The position numbers and the translations under genes were made by a program. This document shows, piece by piece, positions 22,652-31,576 of a DNA stretch of 64,000 bases. The notes beneath the pieces were generated by a model. It was given only the letters and a program-made list of their open reading frames with translations, did not search any database and was not told the DNA's origin. The stretch is from Anodontia alba (lineage: Eukaryota > Mollusca > Bivalvia > Lucinida > Lucinidae): assembly GCA_964016985.1 (NCBI GenBank), contig OZ024823.1:105884476-105948475 (forward strand), written 5' to 3'. Every line of letters begins with the position of its first letter. Within the stretch, counting starts at the first letter, position 1.

Positions 22652-25600
22652 TTAAAACATATTTGTTATTGCTTGAAGCAATTGTTTAACTTTCTTATTC
22701 GAATTATTGGTGTTTATCAATTTCTTTTTCTTTTTCTGTGATTTGTTCGACAATTCTGGAGATGCTTTATCAAAAGTGTCTAATATTTTAATTTCATTCA
22801 CAGACATAGCATTATCAGCATCTTCATCAAAATAAGTCTCAGTTAGCGAATCAGAATCCGTCGCAGGTTCGAAATCCATTGTTTCTTCTATAACACCCTC
22901 AGATTCCTCCGCTCTAGAATCCTCATTTTGTTGCTGTTCCATGGCTTTATTAGCTTTCAGTCGTTTAGACAATTCCATTAAAGCAATGTTGTCCTCATCG
23001 TCTGAATCTTCTCTTTCTTTCTGATACTTCTTGGCGAGCTTCTCATACGGACCCTCTTGTTCAGAATCACTACCGTTTTCATCTGAAGGCCGTCCTGGTG
23101 GAATAGCATATGCTGTCCTTCGCATTGGTCTTCCATCATGGGTTGTTGGTATATCCCATTCCTCAAGATTAGCAGCTCTTAGCATTTCTGCATGGACCTT
23201 ACATGTTGATCCATTAAGCTGATTCTTGATCACATAAGTTGCAGGACCTTTTCTCTCAATTATCCTGTAGAAAGGTTTCCATTTACAATCGAGCTTTCCC
23301 TTCCTCTGATTGTTCTTATAATATACAGGATCATTTATTTGAAACTCAACCTGCTTTGTTCCTTTATCAGCATATTTGGCTTGTCTTTTCTTCGCTTGCT
23401 TCAAGTATCGTCTGACTAAAGTAAACGATTTATGCTGTTCCTGAAGGGCTATCTGATGCAATTCTTCACCCTGATATTTTCTACGAGGTTTCAACAAATT
23501 GTCAATGGGCAAAACAACATCTCTGTTGTATAACAAGAAGAAAGGTGAAAATTTTGAAGATACACTAATATTAAACCTTATTGCAGCCAAAGCTTGATTC
23601 AGATACAAATCCCAAGTTTGTTGATTTTCAGATAATTTTTTCGATAAGACATCATGAAGTGTCCTATGAAAACGTTCCACTTTAGCGTTGCTTTGAGGAT
23701 GATATACACTAGTGAGAATGTGATGAATATTTAAAGACTCCAAAGTTTCACGAACAACTTTGTTTACATTTTCCGACCCATTATCCGTCACAATCTGTAA
23801 TGGACAACCAAACCTAGGGAAAATCTCTTCAATCAACAAGTGGGCAACAGTATCAGCTGTCTTATCAGGGACTGCGAAAGCCTCAGGCCAACCACTAAAC
23901 CAGTCGACAAAAGCAATAATATACTTATTGTTAGACAACGTTGTTGGATATGGTCCCGACAAATCAAGAGATAACTTTGCCATAGGATACGGTGGAATAT
24001 CCGTTTCCTGTAAGGGTTGCCTTATTTTCTGCAAAGATCTTGTCTGACAGGTAGTACAACTAGAAACATACTGATATATTTCTTTGAATAAATTTGGCCA
24101 AAAATATTTCTGTCGAATGTAGTCAAAAGTCTTTTGTACACCCATATGACCATTATCATCATGATACTGCCTTATAACAACTGCCCTTAAGTGTTTAGGA
24201 ACATATAACCGCAAAACAGTGTCACCATCAGGATCCGTTAAATAATAAAGCACCTCATCAATCACAAGATACCTTCGCTGAACTTCTTTACTAGGTTCAC
24301 CATGAACAAGAATTGTCGTAAACTCAACAATCTCATCATCCTTATTCTGTTCATTAACCATATCGAGTCCTGGTAGACATTCGTCTGGCTTCACCAGGGA
24401 ATCCTCAAAAGGAATCTCGCAGCTTGCGAACTCTTTTGGTTCAAATTGATTAGAATCTATGACGTTAACCTCAAAGGTGTTATCATTAACGTCAAGATCT
24501 ACCTCATCTGTCAAATCCTCTTGACATTTATCTGCATCATCTGGTTTCCTTGATAGCAGATCAGCACAAGTGTTAGTTGTACCAGCTATGTACTCAATGG
24601 TACAATTGTAACCAGCCATACTCAGAGCCCATAATTGTATCTTTTTATTCTGCATGGGTGACTCGAGCAGATACTTTAAAGGTTTATGATCTGTCTTAAT
24701 CACAAACTGTGCTCCATGTAAATAGTGATCTAGTTTCTGTAAAGCAAAATGGATAGCATAAGCTTCCTTTTCAACAGTTGACCACTTACACTGCGTTCTA
24801 CTCAATTTATGAGACAGATAGTAGATGGGCTTTTCATTATTAACATTTGGTAGAGTATCATCTACCTCCTCACAAGACTGTGTAAGGCAGGCACCAATAC
24901 ATGTTCCACTAGCATCTGTATAAAGCGTATATGGCTTATTAGGATCAGGATAAGCCAATAATGGAACAACCGAAAGACTATCTTTTAAATATTGGAAAGC
25001 CTTATCATGCTTTTCTGACCATTTGTAATGTGCATGTTTCTTTGTCAAAGCTATGATAGGTTCTGCAATTTCCGAAAAGTTTGGAATGAATCTACGATAG
25101 TATGAACTCATACCAATGAATGACCTAACCTCTCTAACACAAGTGGGAACAGGTAGAGATCTTATAGCCACCACTTTCTTAGGATCAGGCTTAATACCTT
25201 CACGACCAATAATAAAACCAAGGTAATTTGTCTCAAACTCCAAGAAATTACATTTCTTCAACTTGAGCCTCAAATCATGCTTCCGCAATCTACCAAAGAT
25301 CACGTCCAAATGTTTCAAATGATCTTCCAACGTCGGACTAAAAACCAAGATATCATCAAGGTAAGCAATAGCAAAATCACCAAGACCTTGCAAAACCACC
25401 GACATCAACTCCTGGAACACCGCCGGAGCATTCGAAAGACCGAAAGGCATGACATTGAACTCAAACAGACCTCTATGACAAGCGAAAGCTGTCTTTTCCT
25501 TGTCCGCCTCATCCATCAAAACTTGCCAATACCCACTTTTCAAGTCAAGTGAAGTAAAATACTTTGCCTTACCTAACAATGCCAATATGTCATCGATCAC

Positions 25601-26758
25601 TGGGAGAGGATACGAATTTTTCTTAGTAACCTGATTCAGTTTTCTAAAATCAACACAAAATCGCTTAGAGCCATCCTTCTTATCAACAATTACTACTGGA
25701 AAACTCCAAGGTGATCGAGATCTTCTAATGATATTTGACTCTAACATTTCATCTATAGTTTCATCAATTACACGTCTATTGTTGAGAGGCGTCCTATAAG
25801 GCCTCAATTTTATTGGATTGGCATTCCCAGTGTCAATTTTCATTTTCACAGTATCAGTGTGACCAAGTTCAGTATCCTTACTCGCAAACAAATCTGAATT
25901 TCTAACAATAAGGGGTTCAATCTTATCCCTAAATTCTTCGGATACATGTAGATCCTTCAAATCAACCTTTGAATCAAATTTTTGACCCTTCATTACTGAA
26001 CTAACCTCAGCCATATTTTGATTAACTAAAGATTCAACTTTTGCCAAAACACCATGTCTAAAGATCTTTATAAATTTGTTCGTATTGTTGGTCACCAAAA
26101 TAGGAATACTTCTGTCTTTCCTTAATTTACTAACAGAGTCTACAACCTGTAAACCTGGTTCTCTATGAACGAAGCCTTTACATACAGCAGAAACCTGATA
26201 ATCTGTTTTTACTGGAATATCCGGATTTTGCCTAATCTTCCCATAACATATGGTTGCCGAATGAGGTTTCAACAAAGTGGTATACTTTATTCTAGCTACA
26301 GAAGAAACATGGATATCCTCCTCTAGATTCGCATAAGTCTTGTTCGCAATTCTGAGACATCCAAGATCATAATAAATTCGGACTCCATGCTGACGTAGCC
26401 AGTCTGTACCCAATATTAGATTACGATTCATGTCACGCACGACATAAAATGAATGCTGCATTTCGGTACCACCAATAGTAAAAGTAAGGTTTATGCAACC
26501 ATCAATTTTTAAAGCATCACCACTTACTGAACTTAAATAAATTTTCTTATGCTGCAATTTAGGTTTTACTTTTAATGAGTCATAAACTCGACGATGCATC
26601 AAAGATACTTCTGCACCTGTATCAACAAGAGATCTAAATTTATTTTTACCAATTTTAATAATACAAGAATTTGGACTACCTGCTAAATTAATTTTATAAG
26701 TTGGAATATCTTCTGTCATGTTTTTATTCTCACTCTTTGCATCGGCTTCAACATGCAA
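22652..26758 (-). CDS. pol: Pol polyprotein: protease, RT, RNase H, integrase
   Basis: 1368 codons, no stops. Protease: SLVDTGAEVSLM (DTGA about 46-49) and ILGTDWL (about 115). Reverse transcriptase: about 320-510, with LDLKSGY (Asp about 405) and YLDD (466-469). RNase H: YTDAS (about 613-617), VEKEAYA and KTDHKPL. Integrase: zinc finger H866, H871, C901, C904; catalytic D932, D992 (TDNGSE) and E1028 (NAKVERFH); then a GPY/F-like module near 1168-1190. There is no chromodomain; an acidic tail of about 170 residues (GSDSEQEG, EDSDDED) follows. The order and motifs are Ty3/gypsy. The first codon given, at 26758, is TTG. The frame has no upstream stop until the SINE and lies in the -1 frame relative to gag, so translation was probably entered by frameshifting from gag. 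Confidence 0.95.
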   Translation of the reverse strand: MHVEADAKSENKNMTEDIPTYKINLAGSPNSCIIKIGKNKFRSLVDTGAEVSLMHRRVYDSLKVKPKLQHKKIYLSSVSGDALKIDGCINLTFTIGGTEMQHSFYVVRDMNRNLILGTDWLRQHGVRIYYDLGCLRIANKTYANLEEDIHVSSVARIKYTTLLKPHSATICYGKIRQNPDIPVKTDYQVSAVCKGFVHREPGLQVVDSVSKLRKDRSIPILVTNNTNKFIKIFRHGVLAKVESLVNQNMAEVSSVMKGQKFDSKVDLKDLHVSEEFRDKIEPLIVRNSDLFASKDTELGHTDTVKMKIDTGNANPIKLRPYRTPLNNRRVIDETIDEMLESNIIRRSRSPWSFPVVIVDKKDGSKRFCVDFRKLNQVTKKNSYPLPVIDDILALLGKAKYFTSLDLKSGYWQVLMDEADKEKTAFACHRGLFEFNVMPFGLSNAPAVFQELMSVVLQGLGDFAIAYLDDILVFSPTLEDHLKHLDVIFGRLRKHDLRLKLKKCNFLEFETNYLGFIIGREGIKPDPKKVVAIRSLPVPTCVREVRSFIGMSSYYRRFIPNFSEIAEPIIALTKKHAHYKWSEKHDKAFQYLKDSLSVVPLLAYPDPNKPYTLYTDASGTCIGACLTQSCEEVDDTLPNVNNEKPIYYLSHKLSRTQCKWSTVEKEAYAIHFALQKLDHYLHGAQFVIKTDHKPLKYLLESPMQNKKIQLWALSMAGYNCTIEYIAGTTNTCADLLSRKPDDADKCQEDLTDEVDLDVNDNTFEVNVIDSNQFEPKEFASCEIPFEDSLVKPDECLPGLDMVNEQNKDDEIVEFTTILVHGEPSKEVQRRYLVIDEVLYYLTDPDGDTVLRLYVPKHLRAVVIRQYHDDNGHMGVQKTFDYIRQKYFWPNLFKEIYQYVSSCTTCQTRSLQKIRQPLQETDIPPYPMAKLSLDLSGPYPTTLSNNKYIIAFVDWFSGWPEAFAVPDKTADTVAHLLIEEIFPRFGCPLQIVTDNGSENVNKVVRETLESLNIHHILTSVYHPQSNAKVERFHRTLHDVLSKKLSENQQTWDLYLNQALAAIRFNISVSSKFSPFFLLYNRDVVLPIDNLLKPRRKYQGEELHQIALQEQHKSFTLVRRYLKQAKKRQAKYADKGTKQVEFQINDPVYYKNNQRKGKLDCKWKPFYRIIERKGPATYVIKNQLNGSTCKVHAEMLRAANLEEWDIPTTHDGRPMRRTAYAIPPGRPSDENGSDSEQEGPYEKLAKKYQKEREDSDDEDNIALMELSKRLKANKAMEQQQNEDSRAEESEGVIEETMDFEPATDSDSLTETYFDEDADNAMSVNEIKILDTFDKASPELSNKSQKKKKKLINTNNSNKKVKQLLQAITNMF

Positions 26759-26766
26759 AGAGCTAC

Positions 26767-26769
26767 CTA
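26767..26769 (-). other. Ancestral gag stop codon and possible slip site
   Basis: A TAG in the gag frame lies just past the inner edge of the SINE target duplication (26775-26788). It is preceded by GGAAAAC, which loosely resembles a -1 slippery heptamer. The pol frame passes through this point open. This would be the natural gag end and gag-pol shift region before the SINE arrived. The slip-site reading is inference. Confidence 0.4.
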
Positions 26770-26774
26770 GTTTT

Positions 26775-27112
26775 CCTGCTCTGTTCGTTTGTTTGTTTGT
26801 GTTGAGGTTTTACGGCCCAGTCAACCCAATGGGGTCATGTCGAGCGCGGTCAGTTTACCTAACCACACGTTTACTGGGCAGGCTTAGTCCTCTAAGCGGT
26901 TAACCAGTATTGTGCACATTCTTTCGCCAGAAACTGACAACTGCCCTTCTTGAATCAGCGGAAGGGAGAGAATGACCGTAGAAAATATTTCATGATCAAT
27001 CTCCACGAAAGAATGTTGCCGACCTCGGCGGGGGTTGAACCCGCGACCTCCTGGTCTCCAGTCGGACGGCGCATCCAACTGAGCCACCGAGGCCGGCCCC
27101 TGCTCTGTTCGT
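26775..27112 (-). mobile_element. tRNA-derived SINE inserted at the gag-pol junction
   Basis: The body is 26789-27098 in reverse orientation, clearly the same family as the copy at 3511-3814: GCCGGCCTCGGTGGCTCAG head, GGTTCAACC box and GGGCCGTAAAACCTCAACAC tail with a TTTG-rich end on the plus strand. Exact 14-bp duplications (CCTGCTCTGTTCGT) flank it at 26775-26788 and 27099-27112. Insert plus one duplication is 324 bp, a multiple of three, yet the SINE brings its own stop at 26884-26886, so gag now ends in SINE-encoded residues. Confidence 0.95.
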
Positions 27113-27735
27113 CTTTGTCCATGACCTATGTTAGGTCTTTCAGTCTGTCTGTCATTTTGTCTACAAAATTTTAATATATGTCCTTCTTTACCGCATCCCC
27201 AACATCTTCCTTTAAATCTTTTAATATCAGATGCCCCTGTTTTGTCATCAACTGAATTTACATTTTTACAATTCTTTTTTGTATGTCCTGTTTTACGACA
27301 TTTAAAACATTTTACCGGACGATAATGATCTACCTCCATAAGTTCTTCCCTTCTTTCAGATTTATAAGGTGGGTGAAAAGAACTAGAGAGATTTACACGA
27401 GCCCTTAAATTTTGTTCTTTAGTTGCAATAGAGATTGCCCCTTGCAAAGTGTCTGGGTTATCACGTAATATTTTCATTTTCAACTGATCATTATTTACCA
27501 GTCCATCTACAAACGTATCAATTAACTGTCTTTCAACAGCATTACCCCCTTGTCCAGCAAAAGCTTCTTCTGCTAAGGACAAAATTCTTTCTGCATATAT
27601 CTGAATATTTTCCCCTACTTTCTGTCTTACTGATCTTAACAAACTCAGTGCATACTGAGAATCATTTACATCCGAAAACCTCTTTGCCAATTCTCCCCTT
27701 AAATCGTTCCACGTATTTTGTGGAAATGCATCCAT
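26884..27735 (-). pseudogene. gag: Gag, 5' truncated, with SINE-encoded tail
   Basis: The open frame from ATG at 27735 gives 283 residues, but that ATG is internal: gag-like codons continue upstream to about 27775, where the sequence switches to a tandem-repeat scrap and an in-frame TGA. Residues 1-110 fit the central and late part of a retrotransposon Gag capsid domain. Two zinc knuckles follow, C143-C156 (CX2CX4HX4C) and C178-C191, of the nucleocapsid type. From about residue 214 the protein is SINE sequence read in frame. Missing are the N-terminal capsid part and the original end. Gag would package the RNA and build the particle; this copy cannot be normal. Confidence 0.85.
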
Positions 27736-27788
27736 ATACCTCTGAATGTTACCACTAACTGCCCCTTTACCAAGTCAATTGGCCTTTC

Positions 27789-29005
27789 GGTACCAAATAG
27801 CACTCTGTAGGACCAATCATTACTGAGAAACTGACCTAAACGGAAAAACTTAAGAAAGTCACTGGGTAGAAAAATATACACCACCTTGAAATCATCAAGA
27901 TAAACATTTTGAGCAAGATTCATGATGATCACTTAAAAAATGTGACCTCTAGAGCATCAACAAGGTTTTCCTTCGATTTGGCCAGGTGACCTAGTTTCTG
28001 ATATCAAGTGACCCAGTTTTAAACTAGACCTAGAAATCATGAAGACGAACATTTTGAGCAATATTTATGATGATTATTTAAAAAAAGTGTTCACAGTTTT
28101 CTGCTGATTTGGCCTGTTAACCTAGTTTTTGACCTCATGTGACCCAGTTTCGAACATGACCTAGAAATCGTCACACATTTTGAGCAAGATTCATGATGAT
28201 TGCTTCAAAACTGTGACCACTAGAGTCTTAACAAAACATTTTCTGCTGTAACGTAGCGAAGTTAGTTCAGTGTTGTCTCTTCTCAAATACGCGTTGTGTT
28301 TTCTCTACTTTACTTTCAAAGTCCCAATTTAGAATTTTTAAATAAATTCAACAAGTAATTTCAATAATATATTTTAATTTTTACAACCCGGTTCTAAAAC
28401 TTCTAACTTCTAACTAAATCAAAAACCAAATCAAAATCCAAACCAAAAACTCTCTCACACACATCCTCTCTTTATATACACAAAGAGTCATGTGATAGCA
28501 ACTCACGCCAGCGCCCTCTGATCACATGATCCCCATCCAATCAGAGTCCTCCAATAACCCTACAGCGCCACCTAATGCGTGAGTTACTAAAAATAACTAC
28601 CAATGAGAACAGACCGGAATGACTCATAATCATGTGAACAACGCAATTTCCCAGGCACCAAATATTTGGAAGCTTGCCAAAACCCATTAATCTTTGTCAA
28701 GATAACCCCTATCTATTCATATCGCTTGTGCAATAATCCTACATAAAGTAACATCTGTCAACAAGATGCCAAAATGACTAACGGTTTACGTCAATCACTT
28801 TCAGATAATTAATAGTTTATGCCAATCATTATTGCACAACCTACACCTGAATAAATACAAACTACAACCAAACAAAATAAACATGTCTTTATACAAATAT
28901 CAAAGATAACAGATCACATTAATCTTAAATGCCAAGCTCCGCACCTGACACCTGGTATTGCGTAATCGTGGGAAAATAGCAGATAAGGAAACCCACTATT
29001 TTACA
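27789..29005. repeat. Second copy of flank plus LTR (1217 bp)
   Basis: The block matches 17818-19034 at a constant offset of 9971 bases. I saw no mismatch or indel wherever I compared the two. It contains 458 bp of the tandem-array flank and then the 759-bp LTR. A normal provirus would have internal sequence, not outside flank, to the left of this LTR. Either a real duplication or rearrangement, or two haplotypes joined in assembly. Confidence 0.9.
28247..29005 (-). repeat. LTR in a solo-LTR context
   Basis: Same 759-bp LTR with TGTAA...TTACA ends. Both sides are tandem-array DNA: CTGC before it and CTGC after it, followed by TGATTTGGCC, the expected continuation of the array. Taken alone it is a textbook solo LTR with a 4-bp duplication. 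No primer-binding site follows it on the minus strand. Confidence 0.85.
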
Positions 29006-29812
29006 CTGCTGATTTGGCCTGGTGACCTAGTTTTTCACCCCAAGTGACCCAGTTTCGAACTTGACCTAGAACTCATCAAGACAAATACTTTGAGCAAGAT
29101 TCATGATGATTGCTTCAAAAATGTGACCGCTAGAGTGTTAACAAGGTTTTCGCTGATTTGGCCCGGTGACCTAGTTTTTGATCCCAAGTGATCCAGTTTC
29201 AATCTTGACCTAGAAATCATCAAGACAAACATGTTGAGCAAGATTCATTATGATTGCTTGAAAAGTGTGACCTCTAGAGTGTTAAGGTTTTTCGCTGATT
29301 TGGCCAGGTGACCTAGTTTTTTACCTCAGGTGACCTAGTTTCGAAATTGACCTAGTAATCATCAAGACAAAAATTTTGAGCAGGATTCATGATGATTGCT
29401 TAAAAAATGTGACCGCTAGAGTGTTAACAAAGTTTTCCGCTGATTTGGCCCGATGACCTAGTTTTTGACCCCAAGTGACCCAGTTTCAGTCTTGACCTAG
29501 AACTCATGAAGACAAAACAGTTTAAGCAAGATTCATGATGACTGCTTCAAAAATGTGACCGCTAGAGTGTTAACAAGGTTTTAGCTGATTTGGCCAGGTG
29601 ACATATTTTTTGACCCCAAGTGACCCAGTTTCGAACTTGACCTAAAATCATCAAGACAGACATTTTGAGCAAGATTCATGATGATAGCTTGAAAATGTGA
29701 CCGCTAGAGTGCTAACAAGGTTTTCCGCTGATTTTGCCACCGTGGTGACCTAGTTTTTGACCCCAGGTGACCCAGTTTCGAACTTAACCTAGAAATCACC
29801 AAGAAAAACATT
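29006..29812. repeat. Tandem array (GTGACCTAGTTTTTGACC family), right part
   Basis: Six units of about 143 bp. The GCTGATTTGGCC block recurs near 29008, 29153, 29296, 29438, 29586 and 29727. Same family as 17555-18275. The unit junction continues smoothly from the LTR's right edge. Confidence 0.85.
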
Positions 29813-30485
29813 TTGAGCAAGATTCATGATGATTGCTTAAACAAGTCACCCCGATGCTTCTTAGCAAGTTTGGAGTCAATTGGCCTTTCGGTTCAGGAGA
29901 AGAAGCAAGAAATAGATTTTTCAAGATGGCTGTCATGGTGGAACGATTTAAGCTTTTTTTTGATCTATAAGTCACCCCAGTGTAGATTTTCAAGATGGCG
30001 GCCATCTTGGATTTCCGATCGGCACGATTTTAGCTATTTTTGATCTACAAGTCACCCCGATGCTTCCTAGCAAGTTTGGAGTCAATTGGCCTTTCGGTTC
30101 AGGAGAAGAAGCGAAAAATAGATTTTCAAGATGGCGGCCATCTTGGATTTCCGATCGACACGATTTTAGCTATTTTTGATCTATAAGTCACTCTGATGCT
30201 TCCTAGCAAGTTTGGAGTCAATTGGCCTTTCGGTTCAGGAAAAAAGCGAAAATTAGATTGTCAAGATGGCGGCCATCTTGAATTTACGATCGGCACGATT
30301 TTAGCTGTTTTTGATCTACAAGTCACCCTGATGCTTCCTACCAAGTATCAAGTCAATTGGCCCAGGGGTGTCGGAGGAGTAGGCTTTTAAAGCAATTGTT
30401 GACGCCGCATGACGCTCGACAGACGACTGACATTGACTGACCACAATAGCTCAGCATGAACACTTTGTGCTCAGGTGAGCTAATA
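29813..30485. repeat. Tandem array, about 135-bp unit, AAGATGGCGGCC motif
   Basis: Units carry AAGTCACCCCGATGCTTCCT, AGCAAGTTTGGAGTCAATTG, GCCTTTCGGTTCAGGAGAAG, then CAAGATGGCGGCCATCTTG and GATCGGCACGATTTTAGCT. The AAGTCACC block recurs near 29846, 30050, 30185 and 30318. It ends in AGCTCAGCATGAACACTTTG and GCTCAGGTGAGC, a tail matching the CTCACCTGAGC head at 17577. Hence 17555-30485 was one composite repeat before the Ty3 insertion. Confidence 0.8.
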
Positions 30486-30489
30486 AGAA

Positions 30490-30778
30490 AGAAAATGTAT
30501 TTTGCAATTATCAGTTATGAAACAAATTTTCAGTGTAGCGACATTTTAATTTTCTATTTTGCATATCTTTAAAAGTTAAATAAAGATAAGAAGAAAACCG
30601 GTAAGTTTAGTAACTAAACTTTTAGTTTGAATGACAATCCGTGCAAATGCATATGGAGACAAGAACGCTGGAAGCATTCCATTTATGTAAAAATGTCAAC
30701 AACGCCATAAAGTCTTATAAAATTTTAATTTAAATAATATAATATGTAACATACAAGGCTCAAAAGCGAACTAAAAGT

Positions 30779-30812
<34 letters not shown>

Positions 30813-31460
30813 TGCTGAGAGTGTCCCATGTACTAAACAATCATAAATGTTCGTCCAGAGCGCCCCGCTCTCCCGACCGCTATTGCATCATACTAACCAA
30901 AATCACACTTAAAGCTGTAAGAGTGTATATTCATAAAATTATTAATAGCGTTTTCTCGATAATTCATGCAAAACCTGCTTTACCCTAGTAGAGTGGTAGC
31001 TGCCGTGACGTCACTGTCAAATTATCCTCCGAGCACTTTCCTTTATTCCAAACAAAAATTTTAGATTATATAAAAAAATGACCTGTATTGTTTTTTTTTC
31101 TCTAAACCGTTAATCTACACGTTTTGTTCGGATAATTACTTTTTTTTGTTCATCTTTAAAACAAACGTCTATGTAATCCAAAGTCATGCCATGATGAGCT
31201 GTGTTATAAAGAGATTCCTGTGTGGTTCACTTCGATACAGGAAGTGTACAGAAACCCCTATTTTATACTAAAATTTCGTACACCAATTGTTCTATAAAGT
31301 GGCATATGCAGAGAGTGCTGGCTCAGATCAGACTGCTTCATAAGGAGTAGTCTGATCTGGGTCTACACTTTTTGTGATTCCACCAAGTATTTTTTGAAAC
31401 AAATGCAGGAAAAATAAACTTTAACAAAAAAACAGGACGGAATAAACATTTGAAATTTTA
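30490..31460. other. Non-coding interval with poly-A run and small repeats
   Basis: No gene seen. Contains a poly-A run at about 30782-30810, a GTGACGTCACTGTCAAATTA motif at 31000-31021 shared in reverse with 17305-17328, and a TCAGATCAGACTGC...AGTCTGATCTGGGT foldback at about 31322-31366. Confidence 0.5.
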
Positions 31461-31576
31461 ACATCACGAAAACATGCCAATATAATTTTGGCCCCCTTAA
31501 ACCCCACTTTTTTTATAGTAAAACTGGGGTTTACAGGGATATACATTATTTTTCTTATTTCTGCTCAAAAACATAG

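Larger units (their letters stand above)
18276..27775 (-). mobile_element. Ty3/gypsy retroelement with env, 5' truncated
   Basis: Minus-strand order is gag (partial), pol, env, a small ORF, a polypurine tract and the 3' LTR. The LTR begins TGTAA and ends TTACA, the normal TG...CA ends, and is 759 bp. pol order is protease, reverse transcriptase, RNase H, integrase: the Ty3/gypsy order. The gag frame stops being gag-like near 27775, where a scrap of the neighbouring tandem repeat begins (GTCAATTGGCCTTTCGG). After that comes a copy of the left flank, so no primer-binding site or 5' leader is attached to the internal region. A SINE also interrupts the gag-pol boundary. CTGC lies just left of this LTR and just right of the other LTR, a 4-bp target duplication. 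pol and env frames are open, so the copy is young although defective. Confidence 0.9.

Noticed and set aside
23031..25552. Plus-strand open frames across the pol region
   Set aside because: Shadows of the intact minus-strand pol gene.
28247..29005. Reading this LTR as the normal 5' LTR of the provirus
   Set aside because: The sequence on its internal side is outside flank (same as 17818-18275), not a primer-binding site and leader.
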